From Clostridia bacterium (GTDB taxonomy: Bacteria > Bacillota > Clostridia > Lutisporales > Lutisporaceae): a stretch of 64,000 bases of DNA. This document shows, piece after piece, positions 17,450 to 26,993 of the stretch. Position numbers and translations under genes: made by a program. The stretch's first letter is position 1. Every line of letters starts with the position of its first letter. The notes below the pieces were generated by a model. That model was not told the DNA's origin and did no database searches. It saw only the letters and a list, made by a program, of their open reading frames with translations. The stretch lies in assembly GCA_035628995.1 (NCBI GenBank), contig DASPIR010000023.1, positions 434,001 to 498,000 of the forward strand. Reading direction: 5' to 3'.

Positions 17450-18487
17450 CTAATGCTCCCGCACATACTTCTGTCTGAGCTGACCGCAGGCTGCATCTAT
17501 TTCGCTGCCAAGCTCACGTCTTATGGTCGTCTCAACTCCGAAGCCCTCTAGAGCATTCTTAAAGGCATTTATCTTTTCTTTAGACGCTTTTACAAACTCT
17601 TTTCCTTCCACCTTGTTTACAGGAATAAGATTGACATGGCAAAGCATTCCTTTTAGCAGTGTCCCCAAATCATGAGCATCTTTAGAACTGTCATTGACGT
17701 CTTTTATCAAGGCATATTCGAAAGTCACTCTCTTATTTGTTACTTTGATATAATATCTGCAGGCTTCCATGAGCTTTTCAATGTTATATTTATTGTTCAC
17801 AGGCATTATTTTACTTCTTTTTTCTTCATCGGCTGCATGCAGTGATATTGCAAGAGTGCATTGCAGGTTTTGATCCGCAAAATCGAGTATTTTGGGGACT
17901 ATGCCCGAGGTTGACAGTGTAATGTGCCTCTGTCCTACATTCAGTCCTTTGCTGTGGTTTATCATCTTAATAAACTTCATAACCTGTTCATAGTTGTCAA
18001 AAGGCTCTCCAGTACCCATTAGCACGATATTTCCAATCCTCTCGCCTATATCCCTGGAAACAGCCATTACCTCCTCCAGCATTTCTCCGCTGCTCATTGA
18101 CCTTACCAGGCCTCCTACAGTCGAAGCGCAGAACTCACAGGACATCCTGCAGCCAATCTGTGTGGATATGCATATGGTTTTACCGTAGCTGTACTCCATA
18201 AGCACACACTCCACTGCATTTCCATCCTCCAAGCAAAGCAGGTACTTTCTTGTATTATCTATCTTAGAGTGCTGCATTGCCTCTATCCGTGCCCTTCCTA
18301 TATAAAAATCCCTTTCAAGAAGCTCAATAATACTCTTGGATAGATTGGTCATATCACCAAAGGAGGCAGTATCCTTGTAAACCCACTCAAAAATCTGTCC
18401 TGCCCTGAACTTTGGCAATTTGTTATCTTCAACATAGCTCTCAAGCTCATCATAACTCAAGTCCTTGATATTTCTTTTGTTCTCCAT
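17450..18487 (-). CDS. rlmN: 23S rRNA/tRNA adenine C2-methyltransferase RlmN
   Basis: A radical-SAM dual-specificity methyltransferase that acts on A2503 of 23S rRNA and A37 of some tRNAs. The 345-residue protein has the cluster-binding CxxxCxxC in RMSCEFCAST near 118-127. SAM-binding GTGEPFDNYEQV follows near 158. Catalytic cysteines are expected near residue 119 and the C-terminus, and the C-terminal GSEIDAACGQLR matches. The ATG follows AAGAGGTAG. It sits 8 nt after rsmB, so rRNA modification genes are grouped within the yicC-thiN block. Confidence 0.97.
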   Translation of the reverse strand: MENKRNIKDLSYDELESYVEDNKLPKFRAGQIFEWVYKDTASFGDMTNLSKSIIELLERDFYIGRARIEAMQHSKIDNTRKYLLCLEDGNAVECVLMEYSYGKTICISTQIGCRMSCEFCASTVGGLVRSMSSGEMLEEVMAVSRDIGERIGNIVLMGTGEPFDNYEQVMKFIKMINHSKGLNVGQRHITLSTSGIVPKILDFADQNLQCTLAISLHAADEEKRSKIMPVNNKYNIEKLMEACRYYIKVTNKRVTFEYALIKDVNDSSKDAHDLGTLLKGMLCHVNLIPVNKVEGKEFVKASKEKINAFKNALEGFGVETTIRRELGSEIDAACGQLRQKYVREH

Positions 18488-18494
18488 ATAATCA

Positions 18495-19841
18495 CTACCT
18501 CTTTCTCATTTTGGCAATAAAGAATCCATCAGTGCCGTGGGTATTTGGAAAAAGCTCCAGATAACCCGTATACGCGCTTTCACATACTAAGTTTTCCGGT
18601 ATTTGTCCTATTATACTTTCCAGCTGAAATTGTTGGCTGCGAGACAAGAATTCTTTCACAACCTCTAAGTTTTCAGTCTTATTTATGGTACAAGTGCTGT
18701 AGATGAGTATTCCTTCAGGCTTTACATATTTTGAAGCCATTTCTAGCATTTCCCTCTGCAGCTTAGCTAATTCCCTGAAATCATCCTGCTTCTTTTTCCA
18801 CCTAAGGTCCGGCTTCCTTCTCATTACTCCCAGACCGCTGCAAGGTGCATCCAAAAGCACTCTGTCAAATTTCTCCAAAGATTCCTCATCCAGCAGCATT
18901 GCATTATAAAGCTCCGTCCTCACAATGCCAATACCAAGCCTGCTGCAGCTTTCCTCTATCAGCTTGAGTTTATGAGGATGAACATCTCTTGCCACTATTT
19001 CCCCCTGATTCCCCATAAGCTCAGCAATATGAGTTGTCTTGCCTCCAGGCGCGCTGCACATGTCTAGTATCCTTTCACCGGCTTTAGGATCAATAATATG
19101 AGCTACTAGCATCGAGCTTTCATCCTGAACCTGATAATAGCCTTTCTTGAAGGAATCCTTGCCTTCAATAGAAGAGGTTCCTCTGATGTGTATCGCTTCA
19201 GAATTATAGCTGCCTTCTTGACAGTCAATATTCTCTTCAGAAAGCATCGTCAAAAGCTCTTGTTTGTTTATCTTAAGCCTGTTGCAGCGTATCGTGAAGG
19301 GGGGTATTTCATTATTGGACTTTAAGAGGTCCTCAGTGAAATTCACACCAAAATCCTTCACCCATTTTTTAACCATCCACTCAGGGTGGGAGTAAAACAC
19401 TGACAGGTATTTTATACTTTCCTTTTCCCTATCGGGATACTCCAGCTTCTCCTTATTCCTGCTTATATTCCTCAAAACGCCATTTACAAACTTTACAGTG
19501 CCCTCATTCCCACGTTTTCTGGCAAGCTCAGCACTTTCATTGCACACTGCGGAGTCCGGCACTCTATCAAGGAACAGCAGCTGATATATTCCACATCTAA
19601 TAATATCCTCAATCCATGGCTCAATCTTATTCTTCTTCACAAACTGCGATTTCACCCAGTCTATTCGCGTAAGGTTTCTCAATGTCCCATTTACTATCTC
19701 AGTCACCAGAGCTTTGTCAAGCTTCAGAAGACCACTCTTATCCAATTCCTGCTTTATAGCAATATTTGAATAAGCCCCCTCCCTGAGGACCTTATAAACA
19801 ACTGAAACAGCCGCATCTCTCGCTATGTCAATTTTTTTCAT
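18495..19841 (-). CDS. rsmB: 16S rRNA (cytosine967-C5)-methyltransferase RsmB
   Basis: Methylates C967 of 16S rRNA (Sun/Fmu family). The 448 residues comprise an N-terminal NusB-like RNA-binding domain (~1-140, with AYSNIAIKQ and RNISRNKE) and a C-terminal Rossmann methyltransferase. The latter shows QDESSMLVAHIIDP, the SAM site LDMCSAPGGKTTHIAELMG near 255-275, DAPCSGLGVMRRKPDLRW near 325, and the nucleophile motif IYSTCTI near 385. ATG at 19841 with GGAG ~8 nt ahead. A strong hairpin separates it from the upstream peptidase gene. Confidence 0.97.
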   Translation of the reverse strand: MKKIDIARDAAVSVVYKVLREGAYSNIAIKQELDKSGLLKLDKALVTEIVNGTLRNLTRIDWVKSQFVKKNKIEPWIEDIIRCGIYQLLFLDRVPDSAVCNESAELARKRGNEGTVKFVNGVLRNISRNKEKLEYPDREKESIKYLSVFYSHPEWMVKKWVKDFGVNFTEDLLKSNNEIPPFTIRCNRLKINKQELLTMLSEENIDCQEGSYNSEAIHIRGTSSIEGKDSFKKGYYQVQDESSMLVAHIIDPKAGERILDMCSAPGGKTTHIAELMGNQGEIVARDVHPHKLKLIEESCSRLGIGIVRTELYNAMLLDEESLEKFDRVLLDAPCSGLGVMRRKPDLRWKKKQDDFRELAKLQREMLEMASKYVKPEGILIYSTCTINKTENLEVVKEFLSRSQQFQLESIIGQIPENLVCESAYTGYLELFPNTHGTDGFFIAKMRKR

Positions 19842-19857
19842 ACGTCACGCTCCGATT

Positions 19858-19898
19858 CATAAAAAGCTACAGATAGTAATATACCTACCTGTAGCTTT
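19858..19898 (-). terminator. Intra-cluster terminator between yugP and rsmB
   Basis: On the minus strand, AAAGCTACAG (19889-19898) pairs perfectly with CTGTAGCTTT (19863-19872), ending in TTTTTATG. It could partly terminate transcription from the def-fmt-yugP side, leaving rsmB dependent on readthrough or its own promoter. Confidence 0.7.
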
Positions 19899-19911
19899 AA
19901 ATATTATAGTT

Positions 19912-20589
19912 CTAATCTCTTCTGCCTCTTAAAACAAAAAGCCTTATAAGCTGCATGATAGCTGCGAAGGTTGCTGCAACATAAGTAAGGGCTGCAGCTC
20001 TTAGAACTTCTCTTGCCGGTCCAATTTCATTGGATGGAACCAGTCCATTGCCTTCCAAAAGAGCGATTGCCCTACTGCTGGCATTGAATTCTACTGGAAG
20101 TGTTATAACCTGAAAAGCCACAGCAGCAGAAAAGAGCAGTATTCCAATGTTTATAAGGTCTATCCAGTTGAAAATGAATCCCCCGATTATGAAAAGCCAA
20201 GAAGCCTGAGAACCAATGGAAGCTACTGGTGCTATAGCATTTCTGACAATCAGCGGTGCATATCCCTCCAGATGCTGTATAGCATGGCCGCACTCATGGG
20301 CTGCTACCCCGACAGAAGCAAGGGAATTGCTGTTATACACATCCTGTGACAATCTTAATACCCTTTTCCTGGGATCATAGTGATCAGACAGTCTTCCTCC
20401 CACAAGCTCTACCGGTACATCCTGAAGTCCATTGGCATCCAAAAGCCTTCTGGCTACATCAAATCCGGTATGTCCGTAGCTATTTCTTACCTTAAGGTAT
20501 TTGTTGAAGGTGGATTTTACCTTTGACTGCGCATATGCAGCAAATATCATTGCAGGTATTAATAATATAAAAGTAGAATCGTAAAACAT
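19912..20589 (-). CDS. YugP-type zinc-dependent membrane peptidase
   Basis: A 225-residue integral membrane protein of the neutral zinc metallopeptidase family (Bacillus YugP). It starts with a hydrophobic helix (residues ~3-20), then GHTGFDVARRLLDANGL. The zinc site AAHECGHAIQH lies near residues 111-121 (HExxH), followed by several helices (~140-215). The ATG follows TAGGAGGAA. It is inserted between fmt and rsmB, where Bacillus has none; this insertion seems common in Clostridia (from memory). The physiological substrate is unknown. Confidence 0.88.
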   Translation of the reverse strand: MFYDSTFILLIPAMIFAAYAQSKVKSTFNKYLKVRNSYGHTGFDVARRLLDANGLQDVPVELVGGRLSDHYDPRKRVLRLSQDVYNSNSLASVGVAAHECGHAIQHLEGYAPLIVRNAIAPVASIGSQASWLFIIGGFIFNWIDLINIGILLFSAAVAFQVITLPVEFNASSRAIALLEGNGLVPSNEIGPAREVLRAAALTYVAATFAAIMQLIRLFVLRGRRD

Positions 20590-20611
20590 TTGTATTTCCT
20601 CCTAAATAACT

Positions 20612-21544
20612 TTATTGTAGTATTGTGCCCGTCTCTATATCATGCCCTCGCAGATATGCTTCAACGCTCATACGCTTTTCGTTCTCAAACTGTAATTCTG
20701 TTATTTTAAGGCTTCCTATACCACAATTCACGACTATGCAGCCACTTTCCAAATTAACTATACTGCCCCATTTGTCATGTTTCTCACCGCAATCAAAAGC
20801 TTCTGCGCCAATAATCTTAAATACTTTACCGCCATATTGGGAAAAGGCAGCCGGCCATGGATAAGTCCCCCGTATCAGATTTTTGATAGTTTTCGCATCC
20901 TTGGACCAATCAATCCTTCCAAGAGCTTTAGTCATTATCGGCGCATAAGTAGCTTCCTCGTTATTCTGGGGAATTCTCGAAATCCTTCCTTCTGACAGAA
21001 TTGTCATTGTATCTGACAAAACCGCAGCTCCAAGCTCCATAAGTCTGTCATGCAGCTCGCCTGCAGTCTCATTTTCACCTATAGCAGTCTCTTTCTTTAT
21101 AATCATATCCCCAGTGTCCAGCCCCTTATCCATGTACATGGTAGTAACTCCCGTAACTGTCTCTCCGTTTATAATGCACCAGTTTATAGGTGCTGCCCCC
21201 CTGTACTTTGGCAGCAGTGAGGCATGAACATTGATACAGCCAAGGGGAGGTATATCTAAAATCTCCTGAGATAATATCTGCCCAAAAGCAACTACTATAA
21301 TAATATCAGGCTTTAAATTCCTGAGTATTTCTGTGAATTCCTTGGTCTTTATCTTCTCTGGCTGATACACAGGTATTCCGACTTCCTCAGCCAGCACCTT
21401 CACCGGAGGAGGTGCAAGCTTGTTGCCCCTTCCCTTTGCTCGGTCAGGCTGAGTTACAACAGCCACAATATCATGCTTCTGTGCAAGCAATATGCTAAGG
21501 CACGGAACTGCAAAATCAGGAGTCCCCATAAATACAATTCTCAT
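20612..21544 (-). CDS. fmt: Methionyl-tRNA formyltransferase
   Basis: Formylates initiator Met-tRNA using 10-formyltetrahydrofolate. The 310-residue length is typical. MRIVFMGTPDFAVPCL at the start, VVAFGQILSQEIL near 90, then the catalytic block GCINVHASLLPKYRGAAPINW near 105-125 with its Asn and His. TGVTTMYMDKGLDTGD follows near 135-150. The C-terminal tRNA-binding domain has GTYPWPAAF. The ATG follows GGGAGGAC. It is paired with def 23 nt upstream, the usual def-fmt formylation/deformylation pair. Confidence 0.97.
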   Translation of the reverse strand: MRIVFMGTPDFAVPCLSILLAQKHDIVAVVTQPDRAKGRGNKLAPPPVKVLAEEVGIPVYQPEKIKTKEFTEILRNLKPDIIIVVAFGQILSQEILDIPPLGCINVHASLLPKYRGAAPINWCIINGETVTGVTTMYMDKGLDTGDMIIKKETAIGENETAGELHDRLMELGAAVLSDTMTILSEGRISRIPQNNEEATYAPIMTKALGRIDWSKDAKTIKNLIRGTYPWPAAFSQYGGKVFKIIGAEAFDCGEKHDKWGSIVNLESGCIVVNCGIGSLKITELQFENEKRMSVEAYLRGHDIETGTILQ

Positions 21545-21567
21545 CTGCTGTCCTCCCTTTTTTTCCT

Positions 21568-22029
21568 TTACTCTTCCTTTTGGATAGTCTTAGTAATCGC
21601 TTTATCTGTAAAAAGCATACCATTAAGATGGTCAATTTCGTGACAGAAGGCGATAGCCAAAAGCTCAGTGCCTGTCATCTCAAAGGTTTCACCTTTCCGG
21701 TTCATTGCTCTGACAATTACCTTGGCAGGCCTTTTCACTTCTCCCCTGATTCCAGGAATACTGAGACAGCCTTCTTCTTCAATCTGTTCTCCGCTTTCAT
21801 ATACAATGACCGGATTTATTAGCTCAATAAGCCCTTCCCGAATATCTATTACAACAACCCGCCTCAATACACCGACCTGAGGAGCGGCAAGTCCAACGCC
21901 CTCAGCCTTGTACATTGTGTCTTTCATATCATCAAGAAGTGTCAATATCCTGTCATCAATAACCTCTACCTTTCTTGACACTTTCCTTAAAACTTCATCC
22001 CCATCTTTTCTTATCGTTCTAACAGCCAT
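21568..22029 (-). CDS. def: Peptide deformylase
   Basis: Removes the N-formyl group from nascent proteins. The 153 residues carry the three metalloenzyme motifs in order: [10 protein letters not shown] near 46-55, EGCLSIPG near 88-95 (metal-binding Cys) and HEIDHLNG near 130-137 (two metal His and catalytic Glu). Short form, type 1B-like. The ATG follows AGGAGGAAATT. Its upstream spacer to priA is filled with degenerate repeats. Confidence 0.97.
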   Translation of the reverse strand: MAVRTIRKDGDEVLRKVSRKVEVIDDRILTLLDDMKDTMYKAEGVGLAAPQVGVLRRVVVIDIREGLIELINPVIVYESGEQIEEEGCLSIPGIRGEVKRPAKVIVRAMNRKGETFEMTGTELLAIAFCHEIDHLNGMLFTDKAITKTIQKEE

Positions 22030-22051
22030 AATTTCCTCCTGTAAATTATCA

Positions 22052-22150
22052 GGTTCGGGGTTCGAGGTTCGGGGTTCGGGGAGTAGCCTTATGCCATTTC
22101 TTCGAAGCGTTACTCAATTCCTCGCACCTTGTACCACGCACCACGCACCA
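22052..22150. repeat. GGTTCGG heptamer tract and inverted companion
   Basis: The left part (22052-22082) is tandem GGTTCGG/GGTTCGA heptamers. The right part (22120-22150) reads CTCGCACCTTGTACCACGCA and is the same vocabulary on the opposite strand. About 40 nt of other sequence, including TTCTTCGAAGC also seen near 17393, separates them. It lies between priA and def. Confidence 0.6.
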
Positions 22151-22161
22151 GTTTTATTCTA

Positions 22162-24603
22162 CTATAACATATTTTGAGGATTCAAATCCATACTTATGCT
22201 CGCATTGGTCTGTCCTTCACCGCAGTTTTCTGATAAATCCTCAAGTATCGCTCTAATTGTGTCTTCACTCTTGCTCTTAATTACTATTTGCCATCTATAT
22301 CGGTTTTTTATACGTGATATTGTTGCCGCTGTCGGCCCCAGCTTTTCCACATCGTCCTGATGCTTTATCCTCTCATCCAAGAACCGGCTAATTTCATTGG
22401 CATATTTAATTACCTCATTCTCTACCGTTCCGCTTATTAAGATATTGGCTATGGTTGAAAAGGGCGGGTATAGCATCTCCCTCCTCAGCATTATCTCCTG
22501 TTCATAAAAGCCTTTGTAGTCATGGTACCTGGCATATTCTATGCTATAATGCTCAGGACTGTAAGTCTGAACAATTACGCGGCCTTTCTTGCTCGCCCTT
22601 CCTGAGCGTCCTGCCACCTGCGCAATCATCTGGAAGGTGCGCTCGCCAGACCTGAAGTCCGGCAGGTTGAGGCTGGTATCAGCTGTAATAACACCTACCA
22701 GCGTAACGTCAGGAAAATCAAGCCCCTTTGATATCATCTGTGTTCCAAGAAGCACATTAGCTTCCCGTCTCCTGTATTTATCCAGAATCTCTTGATGTGA
22801 GTTCTTTCTTGAGGTAGTATCAGCATCCATTCTCAGTACATCCTTGACAGAGAACTTTTTCTTGAACTCCTTTTCCAGCTTCTGGGTACCCACACCGAAG
22901 TATTTTATCTTATCACTATTGCACTTGGGACATACAGTTGGATTATCCCTCTCATATCCGCAGTAATGACATACTAACTTTTCACTTTTCATATGATATG
23001 TAAGCGAGATGCTGCACCGTGGGCATTTCATCACTATACCGCACTGCCTGCAGGACACAAAAGTGGAGTGACCCCTCCTGTTGAGGAACAAAATAATCTG
23101 ATCTCCACTTTTCAGGTTATCTAGAATCGCCTCAGTCAAACTGCTGCTGAATATTGTCTTGTTGCCAGACTTAAGCTCTTCCCTCATATCTACTACCTCT
23201 ACCTCAGGCATGGGACTTCCATTCACCCTTTCAGGCAGCTCCACCAGGCCAAGCTCTCCCACCTTAGCCCTGTAATAAGTCTCAATAGAGGGAGTCGCAG
23301 AACCCATAAGCACTCGTGCACCTTCCAGCTGGCACCTTTTCTCTGCTACTTCCCGGGTCAGGTACTTGGGCTTTATTTCTGATTTATATGTATTTTCATG
23401 CTCTTCATCAATGATTATAACTCCCAATGCTTTAAAGGGCGCAAATACCGCTGAACGAGCTCCTATAGCCACTTTTACAATACCGGCTTTTATCTTTCTC
23501 CACTCGTCGTATTTTTCACCCTCCGAGAGGCTGCTGTGCATTACAGCTATATTATCTCCAAAGCGATTCTTAAATCTTGAGACCATTTGCGGCGTCAAAG
23601 ATATTTCAGGCACCAGCATTATTGAGTCCTTACCCTGTTCCATGCATTCTTCGATAAGCTCCAAATATATTTCAGTCTTTCCACTGCCTGTTACGCCGTG
23701 AAGCACCACATCCTTACCTTGGGAAAAGAGACTCCTGATGTTGGTCATCACATCCAGTTGAGCCGCTGAAAGCTCATGCCTTTTCTCGCTGTAAACCTTT
23801 GAATTGACCTTCCTGTACTCTTCCCTTTCCTCTATCCTGATACAGCCCTTCTTCTCCATGGCTTTAACTGCTGAATCACAGTCTCCGCAAGTCTCCTTAA
23901 GCTTAGACATGGATATACCCGGATTATTCCCAAGCAGCTCAAATATCTCCTTCTGCTTGCTTGCATTCTTCTTTATATCAAAACTTACACCCTCTGTGAG
24001 ATACAGAAGCTTTTCGGTTTTCTTTCCTATCTTATTTCCTACTTGCTGCAGCTTCCGTACTATCCCTGCCTCTAGAAGCTTTTTCATATAATAGTCTATT
24101 TTAAGGCCGCTGAAATATTCCTTTATATCCTCCAGCTTGGCACTACCATCGTTTAATTCAAGAAACTCAAGTATCTCAATAATACTGTTGGAATTCAGTC
24201 TGGCAATCTTGTCATTTATATCATCGCTGTCTGCAAGCTCTATAGTATAGCTGCTTTTTGTCCTTACAGGCGAAGGCACAATCGCGTGAATAGCGTCAAT
24301 GTAATAGCTCATATACTTATTCTTCATCCATTTCGCCAGTTCTACAAGCTGTGGAGACATCACAGGTTCATCATCCAAAGCCCTGACCAAAGGCTTTATC
24401 CTGGAAATATTAAAGTCTATACTGTCCTTGATGGCCAGTACATACCCCTCCAGCTGCTTATTCCCCATGCCAAAGGGCACAATGACCCTACTGCCGACCA
24501 TAACCTTATCTTCCATCTCTTTCGGAATCAGGTAGCTGTAGGTTCTGTCCGTCTCTTTACATTTATTCGCTACAATGACCTCTGCAAATAATTTTTTATC
24601 CAA
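22162..24603 (-). CDS. priA: Primosomal protein N' (PriA helicase)
   Basis: A 3'-5' helicase that reloads the replisome at collapsed forks. The 813 residues show an N-terminal DNA-binding domain, Walker A GVTGSGKTEIYLEL near 305, DEEHENTYKSE near 395, GSATPSIETY near 425, and a zinc-binding region with paired CxxC motifs (CRQCG, CPRC, CHYCG, CPKC, ~515-570). The C-terminal helicase lobe has GTQMISKGLDFPDVTLVGV and QVAGRSGRA. The start codon is TTG at 24603 after GGGGGA with 6-nt spacing. It lies between coaBC and def, as in Bacillus. Confidence 0.96.
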   Translation of the reverse strand: MDKKLFAEVIVANKCKETDRTYSYLIPKEMEDKVMVGSRVIVPFGMGNKQLEGYVLAIKDSIDFNISRIKPLVRALDDEPVMSPQLVELAKWMKNKYMSYYIDAIHAIVPSPVRTKSSYTIELADSDDINDKIARLNSNSIIEILEFLELNDGSAKLEDIKEYFSGLKIDYYMKKLLEAGIVRKLQQVGNKIGKKTEKLLYLTEGVSFDIKKNASKQKEIFELLGNNPGISMSKLKETCGDCDSAVKAMEKKGCIRIEEREEYRKVNSKVYSEKRHELSAAQLDVMTNIRSLFSQGKDVVLHGVTGSGKTEIYLELIEECMEQGKDSIMLVPEISLTPQMVSRFKNRFGDNIAVMHSSLSEGEKYDEWRKIKAGIVKVAIGARSAVFAPFKALGVIIIDEEHENTYKSEIKPKYLTREVAEKRCQLEGARVLMGSATPSIETYYRAKVGELGLVELPERVNGSPMPEVEVVDMREELKSGNKTIFSSSLTEAILDNLKSGDQIILFLNRRGHSTFVSCRQCGIVMKCPRCSISLTYHMKSEKLVCHYCGYERDNPTVCPKCNSDKIKYFGVGTQKLEKEFKKKFSVKDVLRMDADTTSRKNSHQEILDKYRRREANVLLGTQMISKGLDFPDVTLVGVITADTSLNLPDFRSGERTFQMIAQVAGRSGRASKKGRVIVQTYSPEHYSIEYARYHDYKGFYEQEIMLRREMLYPPFSTIANILISGTVENEVIKYANEISRFLDERIKHQDDVEKLGPTAATISRIKNRYRWQIVIKSKSEDTIRAILEDLSENCGEGQTNASISMDLNPQNML

Positions 24604-24640
24604 TGTTTTTCCCCCAATGGCATAGTATAAAAGCGTACAG

Positions 24641-25837
24641 TTACGTACGCTTTATATCTCTTATTCTATCAAGAATTATATCCGCAACCTCATGTTTTTT
24701 CTTGAGCGGAATACTCTCTATATTTCCGTCCCTGTCAATAAGCGTTACTACATTGGTATCAGCAGCAAATCCTGCCCCTGTTTCATTCAAGTCGTTGGCT
24801 ACAATGAAATCCAGATTTTTCTTTCTGACCTTGGAAGCCGCATTCTCAATAAGCTTCTCTGTCTCCATGGCAAAACCCACAATTATCTTGTCACCTTTGA
24901 TTTTCCCCAATTCATAAAGTATGTCAGGGTTTTTTGTAAGTTTTAATTCAAGCTCATCATCTGACTTCTTAAGCTTCTGACTGTATGCAGCCTCTGGGGC
25001 ATAATCAGCAACAGCAGCAGCCTTGACTGCAATATCGCATTCAGGGAAAAGCTCCATTACCTTGCTGTGCATTTCCTTTGCGGATACTACATCAAATCTT
25101 GTCACACCACAGGGTGTCTCAAGATTGGTCGGTCCTGAGACCAGATAAACCTTGGCGCCTCTCTTTGAAGCCCTCTCGGCAATTGCATAGCCCATTTTTC
25201 CTGTGGAGTGATTTGATATGAACCTTACAGGATCTATAGCCTCGCGTGTTGGACCAGCTGTTACTAATATGCTTTTGCCAGCCAAATCCTGCTTTAAGCT
25301 TAATGCATCTATAATAGCCCTTTCAATTACAGCAGGGTCAGCCATTTTACCTTTTCCAACATCACCGCAGGCCAGGCGTCCTTCTTCAGGTTCAACAAAA
25401 CCATATCCCAGTTCCTTCAGAAGCTTAATATTCCTTTGAACCACGGGATTGTCATACATGTTGGTGTTCATAGCGGGAGCGAGTATTATCTGTGCTTTAG
25501 TTGCAATAGCAGTAATCGACAGCATATCATCTGCAATCCCGCATGCCAGTTTGCCAATGATGTTGGCAGTCGCAGGGGCAATCACAAATACATCAGCCAG
25601 CTTTGCCAGAGATATATGCTCTATCTCCCAATACTTTGGCGCTTCAAACATGTCTATAGACACCTGATTCAATGAAAGTGACTGGAAGGTAAGCGGTGTG
25701 ACAAATTTGGAAGCTGAGTCCGTCATTATAACGTGTACCTCGGCGTCCAGCTTCTTGAGCCTGCTTACTAGCTCGCAAGCCTTATATGAAGCTATGCCTC
25801 CTGATACCCCCAGGACTATCTTCTTTCCTTTAAGCAT
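24641..25837 (-). CDS. coaBC: Bifunctional phosphopantothenoylcysteine decarboxylase/synthetase
   Basis: Makes 4'-phosphopantothenoylcysteine and decarboxylates it to phosphopantetheine; coaD at 4.8 kb acts next. N-terminal flavin (CoaC) domain: GVSGGIASYKACELV, the His region EHISLAKLADV, and APAMNTNMYDNP with the active-site Cys motif ACGDVGKGKM near 160. C-terminal CoaB domain: TAGPTREAIDPVRFISNHSTGKMG, AAVADYAPE and KKNLDFIVANDLNETGAGF. I take the ATG at 25837 (AGGTGA ahead, 398 residues) rather than the GTG three codons upstream. It follows rpoZ. Confidence 0.96.
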   Translation of the reverse strand: MLKGKKIVLGVSGGIASYKACELVSRLKKLDAEVHVIMTDSASKFVTPLTFQSLSLNQVSIDMFEAPKYWEIEHISLAKLADVFVIAPATANIIGKLACGIADDMLSITAIATKAQIILAPAMNTNMYDNPVVQRNIKLLKELGYGFVEPEEGRLACGDVGKGKMADPAVIERAIIDALSLKQDLAGKSILVTAGPTREAIDPVRFISNHSTGKMGYAIAERASKRGAKVYLVSGPTNLETPCGVTRFDVVSAKEMHSKVMELFPECDIAVKAAAVADYAPEAAYSQKLKKSDDELELKLTKNPDILYELGKIKGDKIIVGFAMETEKLIENAASKVRKKNLDFIVANDLNETGAGFAADTNVVTLIDRDGNIESIPLKKKHEVADIILDRIRDIKRT

Positions 25838-25861
25838 TTTACTCACCTATATTCCAGTACA

Positions 25862-26071
25862 CTAATCTTGTCTTTCCGGATTGTTTCTTTCATAGATAAT
25901 CTTACTGTCGTTGATTTCATTTATTGCTATTGTAACCGGCTTATTTGAATCAACTTTTGTAAGCCTTGGCTGTCCATCTACCAGTTGTCTTGCTCGCTTT
26001 GCGACAGCAACCACAAGAGTGTACTTGCTGTCCACCTTTTCTAATAATGATGATAAAGTAGGATATATCAT
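25862..26071 (-). CDS. rpoZ: RNA polymerase omega subunit
   Basis: A 69-residue assembly subunit of RNA polymerase. MIYPTLSSLLEKVDSKYTLV opens the protein and VAKRARQLVDGQPRL is the conserved segment. KPVTIAINEINDSKI follows. The ATG at 26071 comes one base after the gmk stop and uses the GGGAGGGG inside the last gmk codons as ribosome binding site, so gmk-rpoZ are translationally coupled. The longer frame with eight extra residues is unlikely. Confidence 0.95.
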   Translation of the reverse strand: MIYPTLSSLLEKVDSKYTLVVAVAKRARQLVDGQPRLTKVDSNKPVTIAINEINDSKIIYERNNPERQD

Positions 26072-26072
26072 T

Positions 26073-26684
26073 TTACCCCTCCCTGAAATTATCAAAATCA
26101 GTCTTACACCTTTTTATTCTACATTTTTCTGCTGTGAGTATGCAGTCAAGTTTTGCTGCTGCATCCTTTAAGTCATCATTCACTACCACATAATCGTAAT
26201 TATAGGCATATTTTACTTCATCAAATGCATTTTTCATCCTTTTGCAAATGTCCTGTTCAGTTTCTGTGCCACGACCTTCAATCCTCTTTCTCAGTTCTTC
26301 AAAGGAAGGAGGCATAATGAAAACAAATACAGCTTCTTCAAAGACATGCCTTACTTTCATTCCACCCTGAACATCTATCTCAAGTATTACACTTTTTCCT
26401 TCTTCAAGCTTATCCATGACATATTTCTTAGGAGTTCCATAATAGTTGTCATGAACCTTGGCATATTCGATAAACTCCCCATCCTCAGCCATTCTGCTAA
26501 ACTCAGCTTTATCCTTGAAAAAGTAGTTGACCCCTTCAATTTCACCTTCCCGAGGCTTTCTGGTCGTAGCCGAAACAGAAAGCTCCAGTTTTGCATTGCT
26601 GATGCGAAGAAGTTCCCTGCAGATAGTGCCCTTGCCTGCACCTGAAGGTCCTGATATAACAATAAGCAGACCCTTGCTCTTCAT
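26073..26684 (-). CDS. gmk: Guanylate kinase
   Basis: Phosphorylates GMP to GDP. A 203-residue P-loop kinase with GPSGAGKGTICREL near 11-24, SVSATTRKPREGEIEGVNYFF near 37-57 (GMP site), VILEIDVQGGMKVR near 95-108 and the RxxGRGTETE lid near 135. Lies 17 nt after remA, in the conserved remA-gmk-rpoZ order. Confidence 0.97.
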   Translation of the reverse strand: MKSKGLLIVISGPSGAGKGTICRELLRISNAKLELSVSATTRKPREGEIEGVNYFFKDKAEFSRMAEDGEFIEYAKVHDNYYGTPKKYVMDKLEEGKSVILEIDVQGGMKVRHVFEEAVFVFIMPPSFEELRKRIEGRGTETEQDICKRMKNAFDEVKYAYNYDYVVVNDDLKDAAAKLDCILTAEKCRIKRCKTDFDNFREG

Positions 26685-26701
26685 ATTCCCCTCCGCCTTG
26701 A

Positions 26702-26980
26702 TTATTCCTCTGTAACGACCTCATCTGTTTCTTCTGCTTCACGGTCTATCAGCCTATGTGCCACCGTTTCAGGCTGTACAGCAGAAAGAATTATATGATC
26801 ACTGTCTGTTATTATTACAGCTCTCGTCCTTCTGCCATATGTAGCATCAATAAGCATGCCCCTGTCTCTTGCTTCCTGTATTATTCTCTTTATTGGAGCT
26901 GACTCAGGGCTGACTATTGCAACCAGTCTATTGGCTGATACGATATTACCAAATCCGATGTTTATTAGTTTTATTCCCAT
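26702..26980 (-). CDS. remA: RemA family extracellular matrix regulator (DUF370)
   Basis: A 92-residue DNA-binding regulator. In Bacillus RemA forms rings that wrap DNA and activates biofilm matrix and osmoprotection operons. The signature is unmistakable: [57 protein letters not shown]. An acidic tail follows residue 80. ATG after GGAGG with ~7 nt. What it regulates in this organism cannot be read from the window. No matrix operon is present. Confidence 0.95.
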   Translation of the reverse strand: MGIKLINIGFGNIVSANRLVAIVSPESAPIKRIIQEARDRGMLIDATYGRRTRAVIITDSDHIILSAVQPETVAHRLIDREAEETDEVVTEE

Positions 26981-26993
26981 GTTAAACCTCCAG

